The notes under the pieces: generated by a model
Database searches by the model: none
What the model was told of the DNA's origin: nothing
Seen by the model: the letters and a program-made list of their open reading frames with translations, nothing else
In this document: piece by piece, positions 8,564 to 15,586 of the stretch
Numbering within the stretch: position 1 is the first letter of the stretch
How the letters are laid out: each line of letters begins with the position of its first letter
Assembly: GCF_050859505.1 (NCBI RefSeq)
Contig: NZ_CP193934.1
Span: 434,001 to 498,000, forward strand
Length of the DNA stretch: 64,000 nucleotides
Origin: Marinirhabdus sp050859505
GTDB lineage: Bacteria > Bacteroidota > Bacteroidia > Flavobacteriales > Flavobacteriaceae
Direction: 5' to 3'
Translations under genes and position numbers: made by a program

Positions 8564-9060
8564 TTTCGGGAAGTAGCGGTGACTTTTAGTTTGCTCTCAA
8601 AAAAATTGTTGCTCATTTTTGCTTTGCCTGCGCCCATCGCTGGATATAAATAAACACAACTGTCTGTACTATGATATTCTTCATTTGGGTAAGAATAGGA
8701 TTTCAAGACGTTACTATTTTCCGTTTTCGGTTTTTCCTCCAATAAAGTGAAATAGCTTTTTTCTATCACTTCTTCGGAAAAGGGACAATTTTTAAAGATG
8801 CGTTCCAGTTCCGAAGCTTTTAAGACCAATACAGGAACTTCCCAACCAAATTTTTCATGAATTGCTTCAGAAATTTGTCTACCTAATTTTTTATTCCCCC
8901 TTCGGGGGTTAGGGGGACTAAACACCCAATTCCCCGTATGCAAATACAATTGAGGTTCTTTAAAACCCAACTGCTCCGCCATTTTTAACTGGTCTGCCTT
9001 TGGAAATTTTTTATGTCCGCCAACATTGATGCCGCGGAGAAGGGCTATGAATTTTTCCAT
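8521..9060 (-). CDS. DUF1697 family protein
   Basis: 179 residues with the family opening MEKFIALLRGINVGGHKKF and the expected HTGNWVF block near residues 41-47. The C-terminus (TATSRNYNTIKRVLEMA) is intact, so this gene survived the rearrangement that truncated its antisense neighbour, overlapping it by 43 bases. Biochemical role of DUF1697 is not established. Odd feature: a GC-rich hairpin repeat (CCCCCTTCGGGGG, 8896-8908) lies in frame and encodes a proline/arginine-rich loop around residues 49-56, directly after the conserved block. Start is ATG 9060, one base after the toxin gene stop, so it is probably translated from the same message as the TA pair. Confidence 0.85.
   Translation of the reverse strand: MEKFIALLRGINVGGHKKFPKADQLKMAEQLGFKEPQLYLHTGNWVFSPPNPRRGNKKLGRQISEAIHEKFGWEVPVLVLKASELERIFKNCPFSEEVIEKSYFTLLEEKPKTENSNVLKSYSYPNEEYHSTDSCVYLYPAMGAGKAKMSNNFFESKLKVTATSRNYNTIKRVLEMALG
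8896..8916. repeat. GC-rich hairpin repeat inside the DUF1697 gene
   Basis: CCCCC-TTC-GGGGG followed by TTAGGGGG, a strong hairpin in otherwise A+T-rich DNA. A related hairpin lies inside the flavoprotein gene at 10177-10193. Here it is translated as SPPNPRRGNKK without breaking the frame. Confidence 0.65.
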
Positions 9061-9061
9061 A

Positions 9062-9331
9062 TCAATAAGATTGATTTTGATGTAAAATCCTAAGTACTGT
9101 TATTGTGCTCCTTACAATTCTATAATGAATAGAATAATTGAAACGTTTTAAAAAAACGACCCTGATATCTTCATATTTAATTTGAAATTGGTGAGGGTTT
9201 CCTTTGATGCGAGTTATTTGCAAATGAAAATCCTTATGAAATTTTACATTAGAACCTATAGCACCAAGATAGCAGTCAATTGTATTAAATTCTATGTCCG
9301 CTTCCCGAGAAAATTCGATTTCAAAACCCAT
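9062..9331 (-). CDS. RelE/ParE-family toxin
   Basis: 89 residues with the layout of the RelE/ParE superfamily: an N-terminal basic/acidic helix (MGFEIEFSREADIEF), the central IRVVFLKRFNYSIHYRI strands and a C-terminal VLRILHQNQ strand. RelE members cut mRNA on the ribosome while ParE members poison gyrase; residues alone do not decide which. Its ATG lies inside the last codons of the antitoxin gene (11-base overlap), the usual translational coupling in type II pairs. DUF1697 follows after one base. Confidence 0.85.
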   Translation of the reverse strand: MGFEIEFSREADIEFNTIDCYLGAIGSNVKFHKDFHLQITRIKGNPHQFQIKYEDIRVVFLKRFNYSIHYRIVRSTITVLRILHQNQSY

Positions 9332-9566
9332 ATTTCTTTCTTATTTCTTCATATGGAATAGTTTCAAGTGTGCCGTTTTTATGCCTTTCAAGCATATCAT
9401 CCATCATTATTTTATATTCCTCGGACGGCTCAGCCATTTCTTTTGCGCAATTTTCTATAATATGTTCAAGATAACTTTTAAGAGAACGTTTTTCTAGTTT
9501 TGCTTGTTTTTCAAGAATTTCTATTGCCTTAATATCTAATTCTATTAATTTTTTCTTAGTAGCCAT
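9321..9566 (-). CDS. Antitoxin partner of the RelE/ParE toxin
   Basis: 81 residues counted from ATG 9566 (MATKKKLIELDIKAIEIL). A longer open frame upstream runs back into the flavoprotein gene and is not needed. The N-terminal half, a basic start followed by two helices (LEKQAKLEKRSLKSYLEHII), resembles a ribbon-helix-helix-type DNA-binding antitoxin, and the acidic C-terminal half would wrap the toxin. The upstream 40 bases are extremely A+T-rich with overlapping TATATA palindromes (about 9568-9608) that could be the autoregulatory operator. They overlap the end of the flavoprotein gene. RHH assignment is tentative. Confidence 0.7.
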   Translation of the reverse strand: MATKKKLIELDIKAIEILEKQAKLEKRSLKSYLEHIIENCAKEMAEPSEEYKIMMDDMLERHKNGTLETIPYEEIRKKYGF

Positions 9567-9598
9567 AACATATAATTTATATAGTAAATATATACAAT

Positions 9599-10843
9599 CT
9601 ATATATCTTTTACAAGAGCATTCGCCACCATAAAACCACCTGTCCAAGCATTCTGAAAGTTAAAACCGCCCGTAATGGCATCTATATTCAACACTTCACC
9701 GGCAAAAAAGAGATTGGGGTGTAGTTTACTTTCAAAAGTTTTAAAATTTACTTCTTTTAGTTTTACACCTCCCGCAGTGACAAATTCTTCTTTAAAAGTG
9801 CTCTTCCCTTCTACGTTAAAGGTACTTTGCGTGAGCGCTTCGGAAATTGCTGTTAATTGCTTTTTTGTAATATCTGCCCAAATTTGGGTTTCATCAATTC
9901 CTGAAGCTTTCAGTAAACTTTGCCATAGGCGTTTTGGCAAATCGAATTGTGCATATTTTTGAAGAGTTTGTTTGGGATTTTGAAGTTTCAGTTCTAGTAA
10001 TTGCTCTAGCACATCTTCTGTCGAAAGGTACTGCAACCAATTCACCCTAATAATAAAATGATACTTAGTTGGCTCTAACAATCGCGCGCCCCAGGCCGAT
10101 AATTTTAAAATAGCTGGACCACTCATTCCCCAATGGGTAATCAGCAAAGGCCCTTCGCTCTCTAGTCCCCCACCAGCTCCCCCGAAGGGGGAGGGCAATA
10201 CTATTTTAATGGAAACATTTGTAGCGATGCCTGGTAAGTTGGCAATGCGTTCATCTTTTATGTTGAATGTGAACAAGGAGGGTACTGGCGGAATAATTGT
10301 ATGCCCTAATGTTGAAAGAAGTTTCCAGACTTTCGGATTGCTCCCAGTTGCGACAACTAGTTTCGTTGTTACAAATTCTTCGGAAGTGGTTACAATTTTA
10401 AAATGCTCCTCTTCCTTTACAATCGCCTTAACCGATTGGCCTTTGAGCACTTCAATCTCCAAGCGTTCGGTTTCCGAAGTAAAGCAATCTATAATAGTTT
10501 GTGAACTGTTTGATGTTGGGAACATCCTACCATCTTCTTCAATTTTTAGTGCCACGCCCCGTTCTTCAAACCAAGCAATGGTATCGCCCGTCATAAAACT
10601 ATGAAACGGACCCAACAATTCTTTTTCTCCTCTGGGGTAGTTGGTGGAAAGTTCTTTTGGGATAAATTCGGCGTGCGTTACATTACATCTTCCTCCGCCC
10701 GAAATTTTCACCTTAGTCAATACTTCCTGGCCTCGCTCTAGAATAGCAATTTTAAATGATGGGTTTAATTCAGCAGCGTTAATGGCAGTAAAAAATCCTG
10801 CTGCACCGCCACCCAATATTAAAATATCATATTCGTTTTTCAA
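9599..10843 (-). CDS. HI0933/YhiN-family NAD(P)/FAD-dependent oxidoreductase
   Basis: 414 residues. A dinucleotide-binding GGGAAG motif near the N-terminus (ILILGGGAAGFFTAINAA), the family block GGGRCNVTH near residue 50, THWGMSGPAILKLSAW in the middle, and a C-terminal second FAD block ending LNIDAITGGFNFQNAWTGG. The family contains flavoproteins of uncertain substrate; some members are annotated as aminoacetone oxidase or 3-oxosteroid-dehydrogenase-like. Odd feature: a glycine-rich segment LPSPFGGAGGGLES around residues 216-229 is encoded by a GC-rich hairpin repeat, in frame. It is followed 32 bases later by the antitoxin start. Confidence 0.85.
   Translation of the reverse strand: MKNEYDILILGGGAAGFFTAINAAELNPSFKIAILERGQEVLTKVKISGGGRCNVTHAEFIPKELSTNYPRGEKELLGPFHSFMTGDTIAWFEERGVALKIEEDGRMFPTSNSSQTIIDCFTSETERLEIEVLKGQSVKAIVKEEEHFKIVTTSEEFVTTKLVVATGSNPKVWKLLSTLGHTIIPPVPSLFTFNIKDERIANLPGIATNVSIKIVLPSPFGGAGGGLESEGPLLITHWGMSGPAILKLSAWGARLLEPTKYHFIIRVNWLQYLSTEDVLEQLLELKLQNPKQTLQKYAQFDLPKRLWQSLLKASGIDETQIWADITKKQLTAISEALTQSTFNVEGKSTFKEEFVTAGGVKLKEVNFKTFESKLHPNLFFAGEVLNIDAITGGFNFQNAWTGGFMVANALVKDI
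10165..10197. repeat. GC-rich hairpin repeat inside the HI0933-family gene
   Basis: CTCCCCC-GAA-GGGGGAG (10177-10193) is a perfect hairpin with 7-base arms, flanked by CCCCCACC on the left and GGGC on the right. It is translated as the Gly/Pro-rich loop at about residues 216-229. It matches in style the copy inside the DUF1697 gene 1.3 kb away and is foreign in composition to the surrounding gene. Confidence 0.65.
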
Positions 10844-10863
10844 GAGATAAATTTAGTTAACAA

Positions 10864-12336
10864 TTAATCAACTAGTAATTTTCTAACTATCTGATTGTCA
10901 TTAGATGTGAATAAAACAAAATACATACCCGAAGATAGGTGGAACCTAACTTTGTTCTGGTTTTCTACGATAGTTTCATTAAAAACAGAAACGCCATTTG
11001 TAGAAAATATTTCAACACTCTGAATTGAAAAATCTGTAGCAAAATTCAAGGTATTCTTTGTAGGGTTAGGGTAAAAGGCAAACGATTCGAGGGTGTTTTC
11101 GGTAACATCCAGTAATTTACAACTCACAGGGTCAAATAAAACTTCACCTAAAGTAGGATCATCCTGTTGATGAAAAATAACACTTTCGGCAAGCACCAAG
11201 GTATTATCCACGCCTTCTATCCAGCAGTTGTTTAAAGCAGAAATGGTGTTGGCTGTGTTGTTGTAAAGCGCAAAAATTTCACCATTGTTTCCATTTTCAG
11301 AAAACACATTTGCACCTACATTGCTAGCAGTATCTCCTAAATTAATTGAAGCTTCATCTTGCAGTGTGATGCCCCATAAATTTCTTCGAATTTGATTTGA
11401 GAAAGCATTTATTTCGATTGTACTTGAAGGTGAGTTTACATTTATACCACTTCCGCCAAGATTGGGATTCCCTTGCGTATTATTGTCCTCGATCACATTA
11501 TTAGAAATTTCAACAGTTGCATTGCCGCCTAAAATAGTGATACCGTATCTATTATCTCTAATTTCGTTACCCGAAATAACCGCTCTAATAGTACCTCCCA
11601 CAAGATTTGCTATTGCGATACCTCCTGCTTCCGTATGTAAGGGATCTCCAATAATAATATTATTAATAATTTGAAGATCTTCAGTAGTGCTCGTGGTTCC
11701 TAAATTAATCTGAGGTCTATTCGCATTTAATGTATTGTTTCCTTCTATATAATTTCCTGAAATAGTTGCAGAAACTTGAGAATTTGCGGCAGAGCTAATG
11801 GCGGGTAACTCATTAAAAGTTATTTGATTATTAGTTATTTGCGGGGTGCCTCTTGACAGTGAAATCACGGCACCTGTAGTAATACCGCCTTCTACGTTTT
11901 CAGTAATGATACAATTATTGATAGTGAAGTCTTCTGTTAACACTCTTAGTCCACCCCCATTCTTAATCGTAGCATTTTGAATAGTAATGACTGAAAATTC
12001 TTCAAACCGAAATCCTTCATAAGGCAAACTGGTATCTGCCGCCAAAAACATCGTTTCATCTGCGGTCACCTCAAACTCGCCAAAAACAGTAATTAAAAGA
12101 GCTTGTTCTATTAAAACTGTGGCATCGGTATCTATTCGCAATTTATCATTTTCAGCAATAACCAAATTTTCCTGAAGGGTAAATTCAGTACCACTAATCG
12201 ATATGGTAGATGGGCTTGCATTTGCAATATCCGCCAAGGTCCAGTCTACGCCTGTATTAGGTGTTGTATATGTTTGCGCTATGACTGTAGCAGAACTTAA
12301 AAAAAGGACGAGTAAAAGGATAGTAAAATGTTTCAT
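10864..12336 (-). CDS. Secreted parallel beta-helix protein with T9SS type A sorting domain
   Basis: 490 residues. Signal peptide 1-20 (cleavage after VIAQ). The long central region contains repeating N-rich rungs such as ISGNYIEGN, IINNIIIGD, ISNNVIEDN and ISGNEIRDN, typical of right-handed parallel beta-helix (PbH1) repeats. The last 75 residues (LESFAFYPNPTKNTLNFAT through RKLLVD) form a type IX secretion C-terminal sorting domain, with the YPNPT start and MYFVLF strand. It is therefore exported to the cell surface or medium by T9SS. Catalytic residues for a polysaccharide lyase are not obvious; adhesive or structural roles are equally possible. Confidence 0.88.
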   Translation of the reverse strand: MKHFTILLLVLFLSSATVIAQTYTTPNTGVDWTLADIANASPSTISISGTEFTLQENLVIAENDKLRIDTDATVLIEQALLITVFGEFEVTADETMFLAADTSLPYEGFRFEEFSVITIQNATIKNGGGLRVLTEDFTINNCIITENVEGGITTGAVISLSRGTPQITNNQITFNELPAISSAANSQVSATISGNYIEGNNTLNANRPQINLGTTSTTEDLQIINNIIIGDPLHTEAGGIAIANLVGGTIRAVISGNEIRDNRYGITILGGNATVEISNNVIEDNNTQGNPNLGGSGINVNSPSSTIEINAFSNQIRRNLWGITLQDEASINLGDTASNVGANVFSENGNNGEIFALYNNTANTISALNNCWIEGVDNTLVLAESVIFHQQDDPTLGEVLFDPVSCKLLDVTENTLESFAFYPNPTKNTLNFATDFSIQSVEIFSTNGVSVFNETIVENQNKVRFHLSSGMYFVLFTSNDNQIVRKLLVD

Positions 12337-12357
12337 ACGTGTTAATTTAAATGGCTA

Positions 12358-12365
12358 CAAAAGTA
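12358..12365 (-). promoter_or_regulatory. -7 promoter element of the T9SS beta-helix gene
   Basis: Minus-strand TACTTTTG, a perfect TAnnTTTG, 22 bases before the ATG at 12336. A short A+T-rich leader follows. The -33 element is not clear. Confidence 0.5.
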
Positions 12366-12407
12366 CATATCTTAAATTATATAGGTTAACTACAAAGACA
12401 CCTGGTA

Positions 12408-13850
12408 TTATAAAACAGCTAATTTTTCTTCAGCAAAGTGTTCGCATAGTGCCAACGTTTCTTTTACATCTTCCAACGTTGTGCGCGGGTTTATAAGGCA
12501 CATACGAAGGACTACTTGCTTATTTAAAACAGTAGTTACCAATAAAGCTTTCCTGGAATTGACTACCTTTTCTGAAATATATTGATTGAGTGCGTCTATT
12601 GCTTTTTCACTTGGTTGGATCCCTATTGGGTTGTATCTAAAATTTATAATTGCCAGAGTAGCTGGAGAAACCACCTCCCACTGTTTGCTTTTTCGTAATA
12701 TTTTTTCAGTTTTTTCGGCAAGTTCACAATTGTAGGTAATTGCTTTCCGAAATGCTTTTAAACCGAAAGTTTTAATGCTCATATAAAATTTGAGCGCTCT
12801 AAACCGGCGTGTAAGCTGAATACCGTGGTCGTAAAAGTTTATTTCAGATTCATTTCCTTCAATATCCCGTAAATATTCTGGCTTTTCGGTAAAGGTACTT
12901 TTTAACCATTTGTGGTTACGTACCAAAAGACATCCCATTTCGTAGGGCTGAAAAAACCATTTATGCGGATCTACCGTGAGCGAATCTGCTTTGCTGATCC
13001 CTTTGAGCAAATCCTTTCCGTTTTTTGCCAAGATAGCCGCTCCACCATAAGCACCATCTATATGAAACCAAATGTTTTCTTCCTTACAAATTTTCGACAA
13101 TTCTGTGAGAGGGTCTACGGTTCCAGTATTTGTAGTACCAGCGGTCGCAATAAGACAAAAAGGTTGCAAGCCTTCTAGTTGGTCTTTCGCAATAGCATTT
13201 TTTAATTTATTAATCGCAAATTTAAATTCCCCATCAGTTGGGATAATACGTATTTGTTCTTTTTTAAAACCTAGCACTCGTATAGCTTTAATATTGGATG
13301 AGTGTGCCTGGTCTGAAAGATAAATAACCGCTTTACTAAAATCTTCCCCACATTTTATTCGTCTCGCTGTGGCAACTGCAGTTAAATTTGCCATAGATCC
13401 ACCACTGGTGAAAATTCCTCCTCCTTTTTTCTTCGGAAACCCGAATATTTTGAGCAACCAACCTACGGTAACTATCTCTAGTTCTGCAGCTGCGGGAGAA
13501 GCTGCCCACCCTCCAGAAAATATATTAAAACCTGTAGCCAGTGTATCTGCCATAGCACTAATATAGTTGCTTGGACCAGGCACAAAGGAAAAAGATTTTG
13601 GATGCGATACAATTTGGCTTTGTGCCATTACATTTTTTAGAACGAAGTGTAACACCCCTTGAGGATCGCTGGGCATTTCTGGGGCTTCTTCCAAAAATAG
13701 ATGGTCCATTTCGGCTCTAGACGCCTGTGCGATGGGTAACTTTTGATCTTGAGTGTCAAAATGCTCCACTATAGCGTCTACAACACTATATCCGTAGGTC
13801 CTCATTTCATCTTTGGTGAGCTCTAATTTTGCGTTGGGTTTTAATTGCAT
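12408..13850 (-). CDS. PLP-dependent group II amino-acid decarboxylase
   Basis: 480 residues of the aromatic-L-amino-acid/glutamate decarboxylase fold. The PLP-binding lysine lies in TVDPHKWFF (K297), preceded by the cofactor aspartate block WFHIDGAYGG (D265) and the GGSMANL loop (150-156). The N-terminal LTKDEMRTYGYSVVDAIVEHF and the PGPSNY segment resemble DOPA/tryptophan decarboxylases and some diaminobutyrate decarboxylases. The amino-acid substrate cannot be fixed from sequence. A -7 box TAATTTTG lies at 13882-13889 on the minus strand. It is monocistronic by position, divergent from the EEP gene at 13980. Confidence 0.88.
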   Translation of the reverse strand: MQLKPNAKLELTKDEMRTYGYSVVDAIVEHFDTQDQKLPIAQASRAEMDHLFLEEAPEMPSDPQGVLHFVLKNVMAQSQIVSHPKSFSFVPGPSNYISAMADTLATGFNIFSGGWAASPAAAELEIVTVGWLLKIFGFPKKKGGGIFTSGGSMANLTAVATARRIKCGEDFSKAVIYLSDQAHSSNIKAIRVLGFKKEQIRIIPTDGEFKFAINKLKNAIAKDQLEGLQPFCLIATAGTTNTGTVDPLTELSKICKEENIWFHIDGAYGGAAILAKNGKDLLKGISKADSLTVDPHKWFFQPYEMGCLLVRNHKWLKSTFTEKPEYLRDIEGNESEINFYDHGIQLTRRFRALKFYMSIKTFGLKAFRKAITYNCELAEKTEKILRKSKQWEVVSPATLAIINFRYNPIGIQPSEKAIDALNQYISEKVVNSRKALLVTTVLNKQVVLRMCLINPRTTLEDVKETLALCEHFAEEKLAVL

Positions 13851-13881
13851 TGTAGGATCTTATTCTGTGAAAATTATTCTG

Positions 13882-13889
13882 CAAAATTA
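13882..13889 (-). promoter_or_regulatory. -7 promoter element of the PLP decarboxylase gene
   Basis: Minus-strand TAATTTTG (TAnnTTTG) 32 bases before ATG 13850, in the short divergent region shared with the gene starting at 13980. Confidence 0.45.
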
Positions 13890-13979
13890 CGGCTTTACAA
13901 AAGCAATGAAAGGGCTTTAAACTATTAATTGTTTGTAAACACGTATGAAATACCCATTAAAAAAAAGTACTTTTAGGCT

Positions 13980-15017
13980 ATGATTGTACTTTATATTTTA
14001 TGTGTTTTCTTTGCGATTTCAGCTTTTTTTCCCGCTACTGGGAATCCGCATTGGTTTTTTCGTACGGCAGATTTTGTGCGCCTGCAGTCTATTTCTATTG
14101 AAATCTTCTTGCTGGCATTACTTACTTTATTTGGTTGGGAGTTTTCAACCTTTGAATGGATAGTGGCTGGTGGTTTGCTTTTCAGCATAGGATATCAACT
14201 TCATAAAGTTTATAAATACAGCTCATTACACCCAAGAAAAAAGCCTAATTTCCCTAGTGACGGTTGTGTTTCTATACTGGCAGCCAATGTTTTACAGGAC
14301 AATAGTGAGTATGAGAAATTTTTAACTGAATGTAAATCCCACGATCCCGATCTTATCCTAACCATGGAATCTAACGGCGAATGGGAAAAAGGACTCGCTA
14401 CTCTTGATAAAACGCATCCGTTTTCAGTAAAAATCCCATTAGAAAATTATTACGGAATGCATCTGTATTCCAAAAAAGAATTACAAAATATATCGTCGCA
14501 ATTCCAGATAGAAGACGATGTGCCTTCCATATATTTCAACTACGAACTGGAAAATGGTGAAAAAATATTTTTCGCATGCCTACATCCTGCACCACCCAGC
14601 CCTACCGAAAATGAAACTAGCAAAGAACGCGATGCCGAGCTTATTTCAACAGGGAAATATATTAGGGAATTAAATAAACCCGCAGTAGTCTGTGGGGATA
14701 TGAACGACGTAGTTTGGAGTCGTACCACGCGATTACTTAAAAAAATGACTGGCATGATAGACCCTCGCATTGGACGCGGATTCTACTCGACTTACCATGC
14801 TAATTATTTATTTATGCGGTTTCCGTTAGACCATTTGTTCCACACAAAAGATTTATTTGTAAAAGTGATGGAGCGTACTCAAAATTTTGGTAGCGACCAT
14901 TTCGGGATGTATTATGAAATTCATCTAAAAAAAAAAGCAGTAACACCCCCTAAAACGAAGTTGAATAGCGATGAAAAAGAAGAAATTAAAGAATTAATTA
15001 ATGGCGTGGAAAGTTAA
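13980..15017 (+). CDS. Endonuclease/exonuclease/phosphatase-family membrane protein
   Basis: 345 residues. Three hydrophobic N-terminal segments (about 1-18, 38-52, 58-75) precede an EEP catalytic domain. Recognisable motifs are the metal-binding glutamate region LTMESNGEW, the GDMNDVVWS block (PAVVCGDMNDV), PLDHLFHT and the terminal GSDHFGMYYEI. Enzymes of this fold cut phosphodiesters in nucleic acids or lipids; the membrane anchor with a probably periplasmic domain argues for an extracytoplasmic substrate. The C-terminal 25 residues are a charged Lys/Glu tail. Substrate unknown. Confidence 0.82.
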   Translation: MIVLYILCVFFAISAFFPATGNPHWFFRTADFVRLQSISIEIFLLALLTLFGWEFSTFEWIVAGGLLFSIGYQLHKVYKYSSLHPRKKPNFPSDGCVSILAANVLQDNSEYEKFLTECKSHDPDLILTMESNGEWEKGLATLDKTHPFSVKIPLENYYGMHLYSKKELQNISSQFQIEDDVPSIYFNYELENGEKIFFACLHPAPPSPTENETSKERDAELISTGKYIRELNKPAVVCGDMNDVVWSRTTRLLKKMTGMIDPRIGRGFYSTYHANYLFMRFPLDHLFHTKDLFVKVMERTQNFGSDHFGMYYEIHLKKKAVTPPKTKLNSDEKEEIKELINGVES

Positions 15018-15030
15018 GAACTCAAGGTAG

Positions 15031-15114
15031 CTACAAACGCTCTTTAATTTCAATAACAACTCCAATAAACAAACACAACAACGCTGTACCAACAACCAAA
15101 GCACCTAAGCCCAT
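15031..15114 (-). CDS. Possible 27-residue single-span membrane microprotein
   Basis: A short frame from ATG 15114 to TAG 15031 encodes a small peptide beginning MGLGALVVG. It is almost entirely one hydrophobic helix (about 20 residues) with a charged end, EIKERL. A perfect -7 box TATCTTTG lies 23 bases upstream on the same strand (15137-15144), and a TTG stands about 25 bases before it, slightly far for a -33 element. The region has no other gene. The hydrophobic pattern, charged C-terminus and promoter placement support a real microprotein, but a frame of this size can occur by chance. Confidence 0.4.
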   Translation of the reverse strand: MGLGALVVGTALLCLFIGVVIEIKERL

Positions 15115-15136
15115 ATGTAACAATTTTAAATTTTGA

Positions 15137-15144
15137 CAAAGATA
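15137..15144 (-). promoter_or_regulatory. -7 promoter element before the microprotein frame
   Basis: Minus-strand TATCTTTG, identical to the -7 box seen before rpsP and the mevalonate kinase. It drives transcription leftwards into 15031-15114 with no other gene in reach, so either the microprotein or a small RNA is expected. Confidence 0.45.
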
Positions 15145-15271
15145 CTAAATAAAAAAACTAGCTAAATAACAAACCTCTCGATTTCTCAAAAGGGTTTTGG
15201 TGTGGATGATATGAATCCCTTCGACTGCACTCAAAACACCATATCAATTTTTTCACATCCTTGTAGCTCAT

Positions 15272-15308
15272 AAAAAAAAAGAGACCATCTTTTACAGATA
15301 GTCTCTTT
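15272..15308 (-). terminator. Rho-independent terminator downstream of tRNA-Leu
   Basis: On the minus strand, AAGAGAC-TATC-TGTAAAA-GAT-GGTCTCTT forms a stem followed by a run of eight or more T residues (plus-strand A run 15272-15280). It lies directly 3' of the tRNA-Leu gene. Confidence 0.8.
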
Positions 15309-15317
15309 TACTAAAGT

Positions 15318-15398
15318 GCGGATGACAGGAATCGAACCTGCACGCCTTGCGGCACTAGATCCTAAGTCTAGCATGTCTACCAGTTCCACCACATCCGC
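15318..15398 (-). tRNA. tRNA-Leu (anticodon TAG)
   Basis: 81 bases on the minus strand. The acceptor arm GCGGATG pairs with the 3' CATCCGC; the D-arm GTGGAACTGGTAGAC, the anticodon loop CTTAGGA with TAG, a short class II variable arm (TGCCGCAAGGCG) and the T-arm GGTTCGATTCC are all present. The extra arm and anticodon identify leucine. CCA is not encoded. A terminator follows at 15272-15308. Confidence 0.95.
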
Positions 15399-15542
15399 GT
15401 GATCTTCTAGCGCCCTGTTAAGGGACGGCAAATATAAAGAACTATTTTTATTTATATGCAATCTTTCTTTTAAAAAACGCACTTTTTGTAACTTAGCGCA
15501 AATCAAAAAATTAATCCTTTAAAACAATATCAGCTTGTACGG

Positions 15543-15586
15543 AAGGTGAGCCCTTCGACAAGCTCAGGATAAACTCCGTCGAACTA
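15543..15586. repeat. Dispersed TTCGACAAGCTCAG repeat before the dipeptidase gene
   Basis: CCCTTCGACAAGCTCAGGAT followed by AAACTCCGTCGAACT reaches the ATG of the dipeptidase at 15586. It belongs to the same broad family as 15217-15236 (TTCGACTGCACTCA) and 46138-46184 (ACTTCGTCAAGCTCAG). The repeat takes the place normally held by a 5' leader. Confidence 0.6.

Noticed and set aside
9567..9647. Longer N-terminus for the antitoxin
   Set aside because: It overlaps the end of the flavoprotein gene and reads through the AT-rich promoter region; ATG 9566 begins a sensible protein.
12408..15017. PLP decarboxylase and EEP protein considered as one pathway
   Set aside because: They are divergent, have separate promoters and share no substrate logic.
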